A stretch of DNA of 64,000 nucleotides from Alviniconcha marisindica (Eukaryota; Mollusca; Gastropoda; Provannidae), in the NCBI GenBank assembly GCA_018857735.1, contig JABMCL010002768.1, positions 107,501-171,500 on the forward strand, in the 5' to 3' direction. The position numbers were made by a program, and so were the translations under genes. This document shows, one piece after another, positions 1 through 14,600 of this stretch (positions are counted from its first letter, which is position 1; each line of letters starts with the position of its first letter). The notes beneath the pieces are model-generated. The model did no database searches, was not told the origin of the DNA, and was given only the letters and a program-made list of their open reading frames with translations.

Positions 1-540
1 GTTTTGAAGGTAGGGAGGGAAGGGCTGCGACGGAGAGTGAAAGAAAGAGAATTCCAGATTTGGACAGCAGAGAAGCAAAAGGCACGACCACCATGCTGTT
101 TTCTTTGGAAGCTGGGGATGCGAAAGGTTCTATCATCCGAAGAAGAGCGCAGAGACCTAGAAGGGACGTAGATCTGGACAAGTTCAGCCAAGACAGTGCT
201 GTGGGATAGTGCCAGTGATGATTTGATAGCAGAGACAAGCTATTTTGTATTTAACTCTCTGTTCTATGGCGACCATTTGGTAGCAGAGACAAGCTACTTT
301 GTATTTAACTCTGTTCTGTGTGGAGCCAGTAGAGTTGCTTGAGAAGAGATTTGGCGTGTTCAGCTCTACAAGATTTAAGGATGAGTTTGGATGCAGGGTT
401 CTGTACTTGTTGGAGTGGTTTTGATGACTGCATTGTCTGTGGATATTCTGCCTTTACGGAATTGTAGTTTTCTAATCTGGACAGGATGCATGAGTTAACT
501 AGTGATAGGGACTAATGACATGAAACATGAGTGACATGAA
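1..540. other. Unassigned sequence with a short direct duplication
   Basis: No exon of the lectin gene was recognised here on the minus strand, although exon C4 would be expected at or left of this block. A ~43-bp direct duplication is visible (222-265 and 277-319, sharing agagacaagcta and ttgtatttaactct). No RT motif seen. Confidence 0.4.
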
Positions 541-682
541 GATCTACTCACGTGTGGCTGCTGTCATGGGGCGCAACTGGCACCAGGAGCACGGGAGACA
601 ACCTTTGTGGGGCCAGTTGCAATGGGAGATAACTGACATGCTGGACAGGTGTTATCATGAACATCAGACTCTGGAGTAAACG

Positions 683-1130
683 GCATCGGGGATTACTGAG
701 ACGTTCGACTATTGCAGTGGGGAACAGAGCAGAAAACAACGACTCACATCGGGGATTACCGAGACGTTCGACTATTGCAGTGGGGAACAGAGCAGAAAAC
801 AACGACTCACATCGGGGATTACTGAGACGTTCGACTATTGCAGTGGGGAACAGAGCAGAAAACAACGACTCACATGGGGGATTACTGAGACGTTCGACTA
901 TTGCAGTGGGGAACAGAGCAGAAAACAACGACTCACATGGGGGATTACTGAGACGTTCGACTATTGCAGTGGGGAACAGAGCAGAAAACAACGACTCACA
1001 TGGGGGATTACTGAGACGTTCGACTATTGCAGTGGGGAACAGAGCAGAAAACAACGACTCACATGGGGGATTACTGAGACGTTCGACTATTGCAGTGGGG
1101 AACAGAGCAGAAAACAACGACTCACATGGG
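683..1130 (-). repeat. 63-bp minisatellite carrying the B4 splice donor
   Basis: Seven copies of a 63-bp unit, nearly identical. On the minus strand each unit contains CCCCCAT followed by GTGAGTCG, the same junction that ends exon B4. The array begins at that exon, so B4's donor is the first of about seven equivalent donors at 63-nt spacing. In the gene frame, reading past the first donor meets TGA at once, so later donors would truncate the protein. Confidence 0.9.
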
Positions 1131-1247
1131 GGGTGGAGTACCCTCATATTGCTGTGAAAACGACCAGACGCCATGAACCGCCGTGTCCGTTAGGTCCGTC
1201 CAGTAGCCAGCATACGGATGAGTCGTCATCAGCGACAACATGTAATC
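1126..1247 (-). CDS. CTLD4 exon B (core W..L exon)
   Basis: Minus-strand exon of 122 nt entering in phase 0 and leaving in phase 2. The acceptor is GTTGCAG|GAT and the donor CCCCCCAT|GTGAGT. It encodes GYWTDLTDTAVHGVWSF near its middle, the counterpart of the CTLD core (WIGL-like WTDL, then W.W written here as W.F). The length equals exon B1. It is flanked on the acceptor side by an array repeating its acceptor and on the donor side by an array repeating its donor. A4 lies upstream at 5.1 kb; the C exon should lie left of the window. The replacement of the second Trp by Phe is within family variation. Confidence 0.82.
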
Positions 1248-1420
1248 CTGCAACGACATCAATGACACTGTCTGGTACTGCAACAACATCTGTTGACATC
1301 AGAGACAACATGTAATCCTGCAACGACATCAGTGACACTGTCTGGTACTGCAACATCTGTCGACATCAGTGACAACATGTGATCATGCAATGACATCATT
1401 GCCACCATGTGATCTTGCGA
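1231..1420 (-). repeat. ~70-bp repeat carrying the B4 acceptor
   Basis: Two to three diverging copies at ~70 and ~67 bp spacing. On the minus strand they contain GATGTCGTTGCAG followed by GATTACATGTTGTC, which is the polypyrimidine/AG acceptor and first codons of exon B4. The copy nearest the exon is taken as the true acceptor because its reading frame stays open into the lectin core. Confidence 0.75.
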
Positions 1421-1477
1421 TGACACTGTGTTACAAAACATGAACGCACCAGTTATCACACTCGGGGGTTATTGTTA

Positions 1478-1990
1478 CAAGAAGTTAACACACTGGTTCA
1501 GACCGGGGTTATAATGAACACACCGGTTCATCAGACCTAGGATGTTGTTGCAAGAAATGAACACACAGTTCAGACCGGACTTATTGTTACAAGAAATGAA
1601 CACACAGTTCAGACCGGACTTATTGTTACAAGAAATGAACACACAGTTCAGACCGGACTTATTGTTACAAGAAAGGAACACACAGTTCAGACCGGACTTA
1701 TTGTTACAAGAAAGGAACACACAGTTCAGACCGGATTTATTGTTACAAGAAAGGAACACACAGTTCAGACCGGACTTATTGTTACAAGAAAGGAACACAC
1801 TGGTTCAGACCGGACTTATTGTTACAAGAAAGGAACACACTGGTTCAGACCAGGGTTGCTTCAACAAAAAATGAACACAGCAGTTCAGACTTGCGTGACT
1901 GTTATACAAAAATGAATACACTAGTTCAGAGTCGGGGTTATTGTCATAAGAAATGAACACGCGGGGTCAGACTGGGGTTACTCTTCCATC
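1478..1990. repeat. 39-bp minisatellite related to the A4 donor
   Basis: About twelve units of 39 bp. The first and last units are most diverged. The minus strand of each unit reads GTCTGAACTG then TTCCTTTCTTGTAAC, matching the end of exon A4 (CAGTCTGAATTG) and the start of its intron. It is thus a relative of the arrays at 2965-3640 and 3640-5016. Open reading frames here are repeat artefacts. Confidence 0.8.
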
Positions 1991-2129
1991 CACGCACCTC
2001 TGAGGACTGGGAGAACATAATTATTTACAAGAAATGGGACACCACTTCAGACCGTGTGTGTGCGTGTTGTAGGAAAATGGTGCTGGTGGGAGGGGGGGGA
2101 GGGGAGGGGGGGGTACAAATCAACAGACT

Positions 2130-2600
2130 GCCCACCCCAGGTTGACGTCAACCATGAGCTAGATAACCCATCTATTGTGCTGGAGGCAGAGAAACCCATA
2201 GCCAGCTGCCGAGTGGCAAAGCTCCCAAAGCTGATGGCGGCAATCCCAGCTGGTCTACAAACATGGTGAGCTAAATCTGATCATATAGCAAGAAGTCAAA
2301 GACGCCCACATTGCCAGTGACATGGCCGTTCGCTGCCCAGCAGCTGCAGGAAAAGTGCCGAGAACACAGTTGTCTACTTGTGTACCGCCTTTGTCGATCT
2401 TAGAATGTGTCCGGGAAATGATACGAGTAAGTTTGGACGCCAAGACAGATTTGTACCGATGGTACATCAATTCCATGATGTCATGAAGGCTCATGTACTT
2501 GACAACAGAGACTCATCCACTCCGTTTTCAACCACCTCACCAGTGGAGTCAAACAAGGTAGCATGCTGAATCTAGCCACATCAGACTGGGTGGAGGAAAT
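2130..2600 (+). mobile_element. Degenerate non-LTR reverse transcriptase fragment
   Basis: Plus-strand conceptual pieces match the RT of non-LTR elements: VNHELDNPS followed by a KAP-like region, then FVDL and FHDVMKAHVLDNRDSSTPF, which resembles the palm segment F-D-G-M-x-A-x-V-x-D-N-G. Frames are broken by stops and indels and the catalytic DD box is absent. An inactive relic in the intron between A4 and B4; clade not assignable by eye. Confidence 0.6.
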
Positions 2601-2624
2601 GGGATTGTGGATTGCGGCATTGTT

Positions 2625-2691
<67 letters not shown>

Positions 2692-2821
2692 TGCGTGCCT
2701 GAATGCGTGCGCACGTGGTGTATGTGTATGCGTGTGTATGGGGTGTGTGTGAGTGCGGGCGTGCGTATGTGTCAGTGGAGCGGGGGTTACTTTTACAATA
2801 TTATGGAATCACCTGTTCGGA

Positions 2822-2892
<71 letters not shown>

Positions 2893-2898
2893 AGTGTG

Positions 2899-2930
<32 letters not shown>

Positions 2931-2945
2931 TGCGTGCATGTGTGT
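2625..2945. repeat. (GT)n microsatellites
   Basis: Two long GT tracts (about 2627-2690 and 2823-2890) with interrupted GTGC and GTGA repeats around them. Translated frames of Cys-Val repeats are not genes. Confidence 0.95.
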
Positions 2946-2964
2946 GTGATGGGAGTGGGGACTA

Positions 2965-3640
2965 TTACAAGAAGGGAAGACACCAGGTCAGACTGGGGGG
3001 TGAGGGATGGGGTGACTGTTAGAAGGAGGGAAGATACCAGGTCAGACTGGGGGGTGAGGGATGGGGTGACTGTTAGAAGGAGGGAAGATACCAGGTCAGA
3101 CTGGGGGGTGAGGGATGGGGTGACTGTTAGAAGGAGGGAAGATACCAGGTCAGACTGGGGGGTGAGGGATGGGGTGACTGTTAGAAGGAGGGAAGATACC
3201 AGGTCAGACTGGGGGGTGAGGGATGGGGTGACTATTAGAAGGAGGGAAGATACCAGGTCAGACTGGGGGGTGAGGGATGGGGTGACTGTTAGAAGGAGGG
3301 AAGATACCAGGTCAGACTGGGGGGTGAGGGATGGGGTGACTATTGAAGAAGGGAAGACACCAGGTCAGACTGGGGGGTGAGGGATGGGGTGACTGTTGAG
3401 GAGGGAAGACCAGGTCAGACTGGGGGGTGAGGGATGTGACTATGAAAGACCCAGGTCAGACTGGGGGGTGAGGGATGGGGTGACTGTTAGAAGAAGGGAA
3501 GACACCAGGTCAGACTGGGGGGTGAGGGATGGGGTGACTGTTAGAAGAAGGGAAGACACCAGGTCAGACTGGGGGGTGAGGGATGGGGTGACTGTTAGAA
3601 GGAGGGAAGACACCAGGTCAGACTGGGGGGTGAGGGATGA
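2965..3640. repeat. 54-bp minisatellite, A4-donor family
   Basis: About twelve copies of a 54-bp unit. The minus strand contains CAGTCTGACCTGGTATCTTCC-like sequence, matching the last exonic bases of A4 (CAGTCTGAATTG) and the first intronic bases. The period is a multiple of three, so both strands keep long meaningless frames open. Confidence 0.9.
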
Positions 3641-5016
3641 CTTACAAGAAAGCAAGGCACCAGTTCAAACTGGGAGGTGTGTGGTATGGCGGTGGTGGGT
3701 GGGAAGGTACCAGTTGAGGAGGAGGGGGGGGCGACTGTTACAAGAAAGGAAGGTACCAGTTGAGGGAGGGAGGGGGGGAGGCGATGTTACAAGAAAGGAA
3801 GGTACCAGTTGAGGGAGGGGGCGACTGTTACAAGAAAGGAAGGTACCAGTTGAAGGGGGGGGGCGACTGTTACAAGAAAGGAAGGTACCAATTGGGGGGG
3901 GGATGACTGTTACAAGAAAGGAAGGTACAAGTTGAGGGGGGGGGTGACTGTTACAAGAAAGGAAGGTACCAGTTGGGGGGGGGGGGACTGTTACAAGAAA
4001 GGAAGGTACAAGTTGAAGGAGGGGAGGCGGGTGACTGTTAAAAAGGAAGGCACGAGTTCAAACTGGGAGGTGTGTGTGTGTGGGGGGGGGGGGGTTTACA
4101 AGAAAAGAAGGCACCAGCTGAGGGGGTGGGGTGACTGTTACAAGAAGAAAGGCACCCGTTGAGGGGGTGACTGTTACCAGTTGAAGGGTTGTGGTGGGGG
4201 GTGACTGTTAGAAGAAAGAAAGGTACCAGTTGAGGGAGGGCGGGTGGGTGACTGTTAGAAGAAAGGAAGGCACCAGTTGAGGGGGGGGGGGGGTACTGTT
4301 ACAAAAAAGGCAGGAAAGGAAGGAAGGCACCAGTTGAGTTGACTTTTACAAGAAAGGAAGGCACCAGTTGAGGGGGGGGGAGACTGTTACAAGAAAGGAA
4401 GGTATCAGTTGAGTGACTGTTACAAGAAAGGAAGGTACCAGTTGAGGGGGGGGGGGTGACTGTTAAAAAGGAAGGGAACTAGTTGAACCTGGGAGGTATG
4501 TGTGTGGGGGTGAGGGGACTGTTTCAAGAAAAGAAGGCACCAGCTGAGGGGTGGGGGAGGTGACTGTTACAAGACAAGAAGGCACCAGTTGAGGGATGGG
4601 GGTGACTGTTAAAGAAAGGAAGGCACCAGTTGAGGGGGGGGAGTGACTGTTACAAGAAAGGAAGGCACCAGTTGAGGGGGGGGATGTTACAAAAAAGGAA
4701 GGCACCAGTTGAGGGGCGGGGGGAGGGGGGCTGACTGTTACAAGAAAGGAAGGCACCAGTTGAGGGGGCTGACTGTTACAAGAAAGGAAGACACCAGTTG
4801 AGGGAGGGGGAGTGACTGTTACAAGAAAGGAAGATACCAGGCGAGGGGGTGGGGTGACTGTTACAAGACAGTAAGGTACCAGTTGAGGGTGTGTGGGGGG
4901 TGGGTGACTGTTACAAGACAGGAAAGCACCAGTTGAGGGGAGGGGGGGGGGCTGACTGTTACAAGAAAGGAAGGCACCAGTGGGGGGGGGCTGACTGTTA
5001 CAAGAAAGGAAGGCAC
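3640..5016. repeat. G-rich variable minisatellite touching exon A4 donor
   Basis: More than 25 units of about 28-45 bp made of a constant part (minus strand CAACTGGTGCCTTCCTTTC then TTGTAACAGTCA) and a variable poly-G spacer. The last unit at 5016 is the beginning of the intron after exon A4, so the array grows directly out of the exon boundary. The plus strand carries many runs of five or more G and could form quadruplexes. Confidence 0.9.
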
Positions 5017-5195
5017 CAATTCAGACTGGCAGGTGATGGCGACAAGGTGTGCGTCAGGAAGACCAGCCAACAGTCTGCACTTGTTTACAGCTTCCTGCCA
5101 CGAGGCGACACCGTCGGTTTCGTTGCTGCTGACGTAGTAGCATGTAGTCCTGTCGTTGCTTTCATCAGACAGCCATCTGCTGGGACAGGGTACAT
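5017..5195 (-). CDS. CTLD4 exon A (N-terminal half of a C-type lectin domain)
   Basis: Minus-strand exon of 179 nt, phase 1 in and phase 0 out. Acceptor GCTTGCAG|AT; donor GAATTG|GTGCCT (a weak, non-consensus GT). It encodes the opening of a CTLD: VPCPSRWLSDES, then CYYV, then SWQEAVNKCRLLAG and AHLVAITC, i.e. the C-P..W, CY and W..A...C landmarks in order. It joins in frame to C3 upstream (phase 1) and to B4 downstream (phase 0). An extra Cys (ITCQ) follows the usual L-V-x-I. Both junctions are embedded in tandem arrays that repeat them. Confidence 0.85.
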
Positions 5196-5320
5196 CTGCA
5201 AGCAGCCCATAGACAGGGTACATCTGCAAGCAGCTCTTGACAGGGTACATCTGCAAGCAGCTCATAGACAGGGTGCAGCTCATAGACAGGGTACATCTGC
5301 AAGCAGCTCATAGACAGGTA
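5187..5320 (-). repeat. 28-bp repeat duplicating the A4 acceptor
   Basis: Four to five copies of a 28-bp unit, one of them shortened. The minus strand of each full unit reads GAGCTGCTTGCAG then ATGTACCCTGT, the acceptor and first exonic bases of A4. The period is not a multiple of three, so using an upstream acceptor would shift the frame. Confidence 0.85.
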
Positions 5321-5960
5321 CACCCAACCAAACAATCAATTAATATGTATTTATTAGCATGTCAAACGAAACTACACTTGGAATGAGGCATGGTGTCGAA
5401 AGCATTCATTATCAAATACACACTTAAAGTAATAGGTTTTCACATGTGTACCTAAAACAACGAATGTATGTTTCGAATGGCGAGTAATGTGCATACTATA
5501 ACAAGCCTAAAAGAACAGCATATAATTATTCTTATTATTAATGCAATCACAACCACCGCTTCATGTTTTATAACGAGATGGTAACCACAAGGACCTTTTT
5601 AGAGTCTGCGCGGAATTGGAATCCGGAGAAATCTTGCCGGGTGGGCGCTACCACGTAACGGTTGTCCGTTCATGGGGTGACCACGCTTGGTGTCGCTTAA
5701 TGTGGATTTCGCTCTGTTCGACCGCCTCATCACACAGAGTACGTCCGTCTGTTTTTAAAGATCCATAGTTTGTGTCAGAGCTACGTGGATTATTCAAATA
5801 CTTAAACAACTCAGCATGCTCTAAAAGACCATAAGTATGAAGGTATGTGGCTTCGAACGACTCTAACTGGTGCATGGTCGTAGGCACACCGATATGGCAG
5901 CAGTTCGCGAGGCACTATGAATCCTGCCCAAAGCCGTAGGCCGGCCTAAATCTCAAGGCC
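5321..5960. other. No recognised gene; one unassigned minus-strand ORF
   Basis: AT-rich sequence. A minus-strand ORF at 5648-5887 (79 codons, ending in TTVTW) is low in simple repeats and has a protein-like composition but no motif I can name. It could be a transposon remnant. Nothing else is supported. Confidence 0.3.
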
Positions 5961-5965
5961 ATCGG

Positions 5966-8620
<2,655 letters not shown>

Positions 8621-8879
8621 ACATTTGCAAGAGCCGACTAATTGGTCTGACCAATACAAAGCAATCGCCGAAGTGGTCAACCCCGTTAGTCATTTGTACC
8701 CCGACATCGTGAATGAAAACGCCCACCAAGTGCTGATAATGTCTGGTTTGGTTCGACCTGGGCAGTTGATGTGAATGACAAGAACTGAAGTAATTATCTG
8801 TTGAAGTCTTCAGTACCGTTCTTGCCTGTCGTTGTGATGTGGTAGTGACAGTGTAGCCCCACCTCCATACCGCACTTAC

Positions 8880-9180
8880 CGCCCCTTCTCCCCGTCCCTT
8901 ATGATGTCTGTGGACGTTAAACACCATGTTACTTACAGTGACATCAGTCAGCCGGTTGGGTCAGAGGAGCGGGGATAGTTCGGTGGTTAGAGCGCCGGAC
9001 TCGTGATCGAAACGTCGTGGGTTCGAGCGGCGAGCGAATTTTCTTTTCTGGTGTCAACTCTCTGTGCTGACACTTACTGCATTCTGCCCGACTTTGTTTT
9101 CTGCCCTTGTTAGCAAGTGGGGGCCCACTTTGCGCAGTTTTTCTTTCCTTTTCTTTTTTCTTTGAGGCCGAGTTCTTCAT
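8880..9180 (+). mobile_element. SINE tail plus tRNA-headed SINE
   Basis: A plus-strand SINE-type tail (gtctgtggacgttaaacacc, 8908-8927) is followed by a second, tRNA-derived head: GAGCGGGGATAG, A-box-like tagttcggtgg, anticodon-arm-like region, B-box-like GGTTCGAGCGG. The same head appears intact at 15829. It is not a functional tRNA: the acceptor stem is not closed. Confidence 0.7.
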
Positions 9181-9263
9181 GGATAGGCTAATTCAGTGAA
9201 GTGTGCCACTGATGCTATTTCAAATGAGCTATGGGGGTTATCTGATATAGCATGGATCTCCGG

Positions 9264-9297
<34 letters not shown>

Positions 9298-9990
9298 TAG
9301 CTTACATTGCACGAATGAGATTGTTACATTGCGGAGTTTCAGTTTCATTTAGTTATACATGGCTATAATGATAGTGTTTTGTCTATTTGTCAGTGCACTG
9401 TATGACTGGAACATCACCAAGACAAATTCCCGTGCACATTTTAATGTCACTGGCAAATCAGTATCCGTGTATTCTCATTTACAGCTACATCGAACAAGAG
9501 TGCAGCGAGTCTGCTCGAGATCGAGCGATAAAAGCAAAGCGATCGGTCAGTTAGTCTCTGAGGCACAAAGTCTTGTTTCATCACACACCTCCTGCGAAAC
9601 AACACAGACAGGGACTATGCCAAGGTCCGAGCAGAACATTGGGACTATAAGCAGCCAAGATTTAGTCCAGCGAAATCAATGGCCTAAAGATTATAGGACT
9701 GTATTAAGTGTTGTAATGCTTGGATAGGTTTTAAAAAACATTTTTATTGCGCTTTTTTTTTTTTTTTTTTTGCATTTATCTCTATTTTTCTCTCCTGTTG
9801 TTTGCTTTCGTCCCTCCCCCCCCCCCCCCCCCCCTCCTTTAAATTAAGACTGATTTGTTTGGATTGTTCGTGATTAACTACTGGAACACTCATGGGATGT
9901 CTACCATAGATGTGAAACTCTCACTTATAGACATTTTCCGTGCTTTGTCATAAATACACATGTACCACTATTGATATACAGTACACGTGC
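9181..9990. other. No recognised gene; possible SINE fragment
   Basis: Contains a short GT tract (9270-9296), poly-T (9750-9770) and poly-C. Around 9500-9545 the string gcagcgagtctgctcgaga resembles the 3' domain of the SINE at 15.8-16.3 kb. The ORF at 9359-9727 has no known motif. Confidence 0.35.
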
Positions 9991-9994
9991 ATAG

Positions 9995-10131
<137 letters not shown>

Positions 10132-10159
10132 TAAAAAAATAGATGTCAGAGGTGCTCAC

Positions 10160-10290
10160 CTTCCGTGTCCATTTCACAGATGAAGGAAAGAGGCGTGAAG
10201 CAGCTGGCTTCGTTGTAGACGCCGCGGGTGTTGATGAAGGCGCAGTGTTTGGCCCCGTAGCCGGAGGCACTGGGTTGTTTGTTCCACTGA
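10160..10290 (-). CDS. CTLD3 exon C (C-terminal half of the domain)
   Basis: Minus-strand exon of 131 nt, phase 2 in and phase 1 out. Acceptor TTTCTCCATCCCAG|T, donor GGAAG|GTGAGC, both good. It encodes QWNKQPSASGYGAKHC, then VYNEASC and SFICEM: the canonical W..(Q)P, Cys, Cys and F-I-C-E ending of a CTLD. The Ca2+/sugar site is not canonical: QPS replaces QPD/EPN and YNE replaces WND. It joins in frame to B3 (20.2 kb) and to A4 (5.1 kb). Confidence 0.9.
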
Positions 10291-10299
10291 CTGGGATGG

Positions 10300-10765
10300 A
10301 GAAACGAGGGCGTGCAACTGAGACTCGTGACGTTTAGATTAGGAACCTAACACTCCAGTCGACGTCTTTTGGATCGGGGAAACAGGAAAAGCCTACAGGC
10401 GGTGGGCTGCGCCAAGAAGTTCCACACAGAAAGCGCTTTATAACAGACGATGCTTGAATGTCGTGGTCGTCTGCGTCTTAATTAAGTGATGACCATTTCC
10501 AATCAGAATAGACTACCCATTTTTTAAAGCTTTAATTTCACCACACTGAATTCATTCTCTTACCTTATGCAATTCTGATATCATACACACCTAATTTAAA
10601 CCGAAACTAGTTAAAAAGAGCTGTCTACCTGGAAGTATATCATCTGTGCAACCAGTAGCTGAGAAATGACCACGCTGACATGGAAAATTCTAGTTTTCTG
10701 GCAATAGTCTCATTGATTTCACTTTGTTGTAAGCTAACATGGAGTCACTTCAGTTTAATATAATT
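10300..10765. other. Intronic sequence without recognised features
   Basis: No open frame with recognisable domains and no repeat of note; intron upstream of exon C3. Confidence 0.5.
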
Positions 10766-11386
<621 letters not shown>

Positions 11387-11396
11387 TTAATTTGAG

Positions 11397-12090
11397 GTTC
11401 GTGGCTTATAATGAAGCGGGTGGCCTATAATGAAGCCCTTGGCCTAAAATGAAGCGGGTGGACTATAATGAAGCGCTTGGCCTATAATGAAGCGGGTGGA
11501 CTATAATGAAGCGCTTGGCCTATAATGAAGCGGGTGGCCTATAATGAAGCGCATGGCCTATAATGAAGCGGGTGGACTATAATGAAGCGCTTGGCCTAAA
11601 ATGAAGCGGGTGGCCTATAATGAAGCGGGTGGCCTAAAATGAAGCGGGTGGCCTATAATGAAGCCCTTGGCCTATAATGAAGCGGGTGGCCTATAATGAA
11701 GCCCTTGGCCTATAATGAAGCGGGTGGCCTATAATGAACCCGCTTGGCCTATAATGAAGCGGGTGGCCTATAATGAAGCCCTTGGCCTAAAATGAAGCGG
11801 GTGGCCTATAATGAAGCGGGTGGCCTATAATGAAGCCCTTGGCCTAAATGAGCTTAAATGAAGCGGGTGGCCTATAATGAAGCCCTTGGCCTAAAATGAA
11901 GCGGGTGGCCTATAATGAAGCCCTTGGCCTATAAATGAAGCGGGTGGCCTATAATGAAGCGCATGGCCTTTAATGAGACGCTTGACCTATAATGAAGCCG
12001 GTGGACTATAATGAAGCGCTTGGCCTAAAATGAAGCGCTTGGCCTATAATAAAGCACGTGACCTGTAACTATGTGCTTGGCCTATAAAGA
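11397..12090. repeat. 19-bp minisatellite (ggcctataatgaagcgggt)
   Basis: About 36 units of 19 bp with alternating variants (gcgggt, gccctt, gcgctt). The same family reappears at 16797-16905, on the far side of a block of retroelements, suggesting one array was split by insertions. Confidence 0.95.
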
Positions 12091-12099
12091 GGCGATTGA

Positions 12100-12377
12100 G
12101 GAAATATGAGGAAACAGATCTGTGATGATGATGATGATGATTATAATAAAAATAAAAATAATAATAAATAGAATAAGAATAAGAATATGAGGCTTGCAAG
12201 GCCCAGTTTCCTAACCAAGCGAGAGTTCAATGACCTGGGGGCGGTATGGTGAAGAAAGGCAACGGAACATACAGATTCACACACAACTAGAAGAAGGAAC
12301 AAGAAAGAGTAGGGGAATAAAACATAAGTAGCCCCCTTGCGATACATCATCTCTCTCTCGTCTACGCCTCTCTCTCT

Positions 12378-12428
<51 letters not shown>

Positions 12429-12788
12429 AAAACGCCTTGATACGTTTTAGATTTTTCATTCGCCAGACACCTTGACACAAAATGTATTGTATTCTCTCTC
12501 TCTCTTCTCTCTCTCCCCCCCCCCCCCCCTTGCGTGTTCTTGTCAATTTTTACATTAATGTTTGTATTTCACAAATAAATCAACTTTTAATATATGTATT
12601 TTCATGCGCTGTTGTACCCTCTTTTACTTTCCTTGTGGTCATCATTTTAATGCGTTATATATATTATATATGATTCTGTCCGTTTAATTTCCAATCTTGC
12701 TAGATGTGTTTTGTTTCTGTTTTATTTTACAGTTTATATAGATAGAGAGATATTCACTCTTCTGTCGCTTTCCTTTATTCGTTTAAAA

Positions 12789-12868
<80 letters not shown>
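12100..12868. repeat. AT-rich spacer with (CT)n tracts
   Basis: Short (GAT)n, A-rich sequence, CT tracts at 12349-12427 and 12789-12867. No coding signal. The second CT tract abuts the truncated LINE that follows. Confidence 0.7.
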
Positions 12869-12873
<5 letters not shown>

Positions 12874-14600
12874 TGTACACATTTTTAAGAAAGGTGACGA
12901 TGATAATCCAGACAACTATAGGGGAATCTCTTTACTTAGTATCGTTAGCAAGGTTTTCACAGCTATTTTGAACAAGAGGCTATATACATGGGCTGAAAAG
13001 GAAAATAAAACTAGCAAAGAACAGGCAGGGTTCCGTAAGGGGTATTCAACAATTGATCATATATTCACACTGGTTTCAATGGTGAAAAGGAAATTAAACA
13101 GCAGACGTGGTGGGAACGTTTATATCGCCTTTGTTGACTATAGGAAAGCCTTTGATACGGTTGATCGGGATAAATTATGGGAAACGTTAGAAAAACTGAA
13201 AACATTGTCAAAAATGATAAATATAATTAAGGCCATATATTGTTTAGTCCAGTCATGCGTCAGGTGGGGTGCAAAGTTTTCCGAATTTTTCCCATGCTCG
13301 CTTGTAATGAAACAGGGGTGTCTTCTCAGCCCATTCATGTTTTCCCTCTTTATATCTGAAGTTTCAGATTTTGTTCGAGAAAACCAATCCCTGGGCTTGA
13401 GGAAATTTTCTTACTGTTATTTGCAGACGACATCGTATTAATATCATCCAGACCATCAGAGAAACGGATAATCTTGAAAACGCCTCTAAATCGTTCGGCT
13501 TGACAGTAAATCTTGACAAAACAGTTATGATTTTCAGAAGAGGATGACATATTCCGGCAGGGGAAAAATGATTTTATGATGGTAAGGAAATCGAAATGTA
13601 CAAATATTTGGGGTTCACTCAAACAACAAAACTGTCAAACAACTCCGCATGTGAAGAGTATGCTAGAAAGGCCAAAGGCACAATTTTAGATGTAATGAAA
13701 ACTATGTGGTCTCTTGGCATTCTGTACTCGTCTTTATTTTTCAAACTCTTTGATGCACAGATTAAGCCAATGTTGTCTGCATTAGAAATAATATGGGGAA
13801 TGTTGAGGTTGACGGCCATTGAGACAGCTCAACCTTTTGCTTGTAAAAGGTTATTATTTGTTAGCAACAAAACACTACACCATATGGTATACGGTGACAA
13901 TGGACGCTATCCTTTGTACATTGAGAGCACCTTGTCTTCGCTCAGATACTGGCTAAAGCTATGGAGAATTCCCACAGAACGATTTCCAAAACTGGCGCTG
14001 ATTATGATGCAAAAGGATATAGACAAAAATAGTTCAAGAAATACTAGGAGCTGGGCAAGTGACATCAAACATTGTCTCAAATCTTACGGTTTCCAAGATG
14101 TTTGGACCGGCGAGATAGCCAGCGAAACTGCATTTCTTTCAGCATTCAAGTGCAAAATGATAGAACGTGTTCAACAAGAGTGGTACTCAAAGGTGTCCAG
14201 TAGCGAAAGATTTGCAACATATCCTACTTTCAAATCATCTCACGTGGCAGAAATATATCTAAATGACATAACAATAAAAAACAAGAAGTTTAGAGATGCT
14301 TTAATTGGGTTGAGTTTTGGAATAAATGAATTAAGAGTGAACAAACGCTACGAATCTGGAAACATTGTTAACAAAGAGTGTGGTTTCTGCCCAGGCATTC
14401 TCGAAGACAAAACGCACTTCCTGTTTCATTGTCCATTGTATTCTTCAATTAGACATAAACACATAGCAGAATTCATGGCACTGCCTACTCTCAAAGTTCT
14501 GCTGGAGGCTCCATCGGCACTAGTTTCCAGAAAGGTAGCCATGTATGTCTTTTATGCTTTAAAGCTCAGAGAACATCACGTAAGCAAATGAGTACAAGGT
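12869..14600 (+). mobile_element. Non-LTR retrotransposon, RT and C-terminal zinc motif, 5'-truncated
   Basis: Plus strand, starting inside an RT: VIVHIFKKGDDDNPDNYRG, GFRKGYSTIDHIFTL, AFVDYRKAFDTVDRD, MKQGCLLSPFMFSLF. A frameshift near 13.41 kb separates this from LLLFADDIVLISS (FADD intact, 13420-13455). A second open frame (13596-14591, 331 codons) holds YKYLGFTQTTKLS, then KMVYG-like HHMVYGDNGRYPLYI, and ends with CGFCPGILEDKTHFLFHCPLY, a C-x2-C...H-x4-C motif. The 5' end is fused directly to a CT microsatellite. Long intact 3' half suggests a fairly young copy. Confidence 0.85.

Noticed and set aside
8962..9040. tRNA gene
   Set aside because: A and B boxes present but no closed acceptor stem; linked to a SINE body. 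The same holds for 15829 and 43.8 kb.
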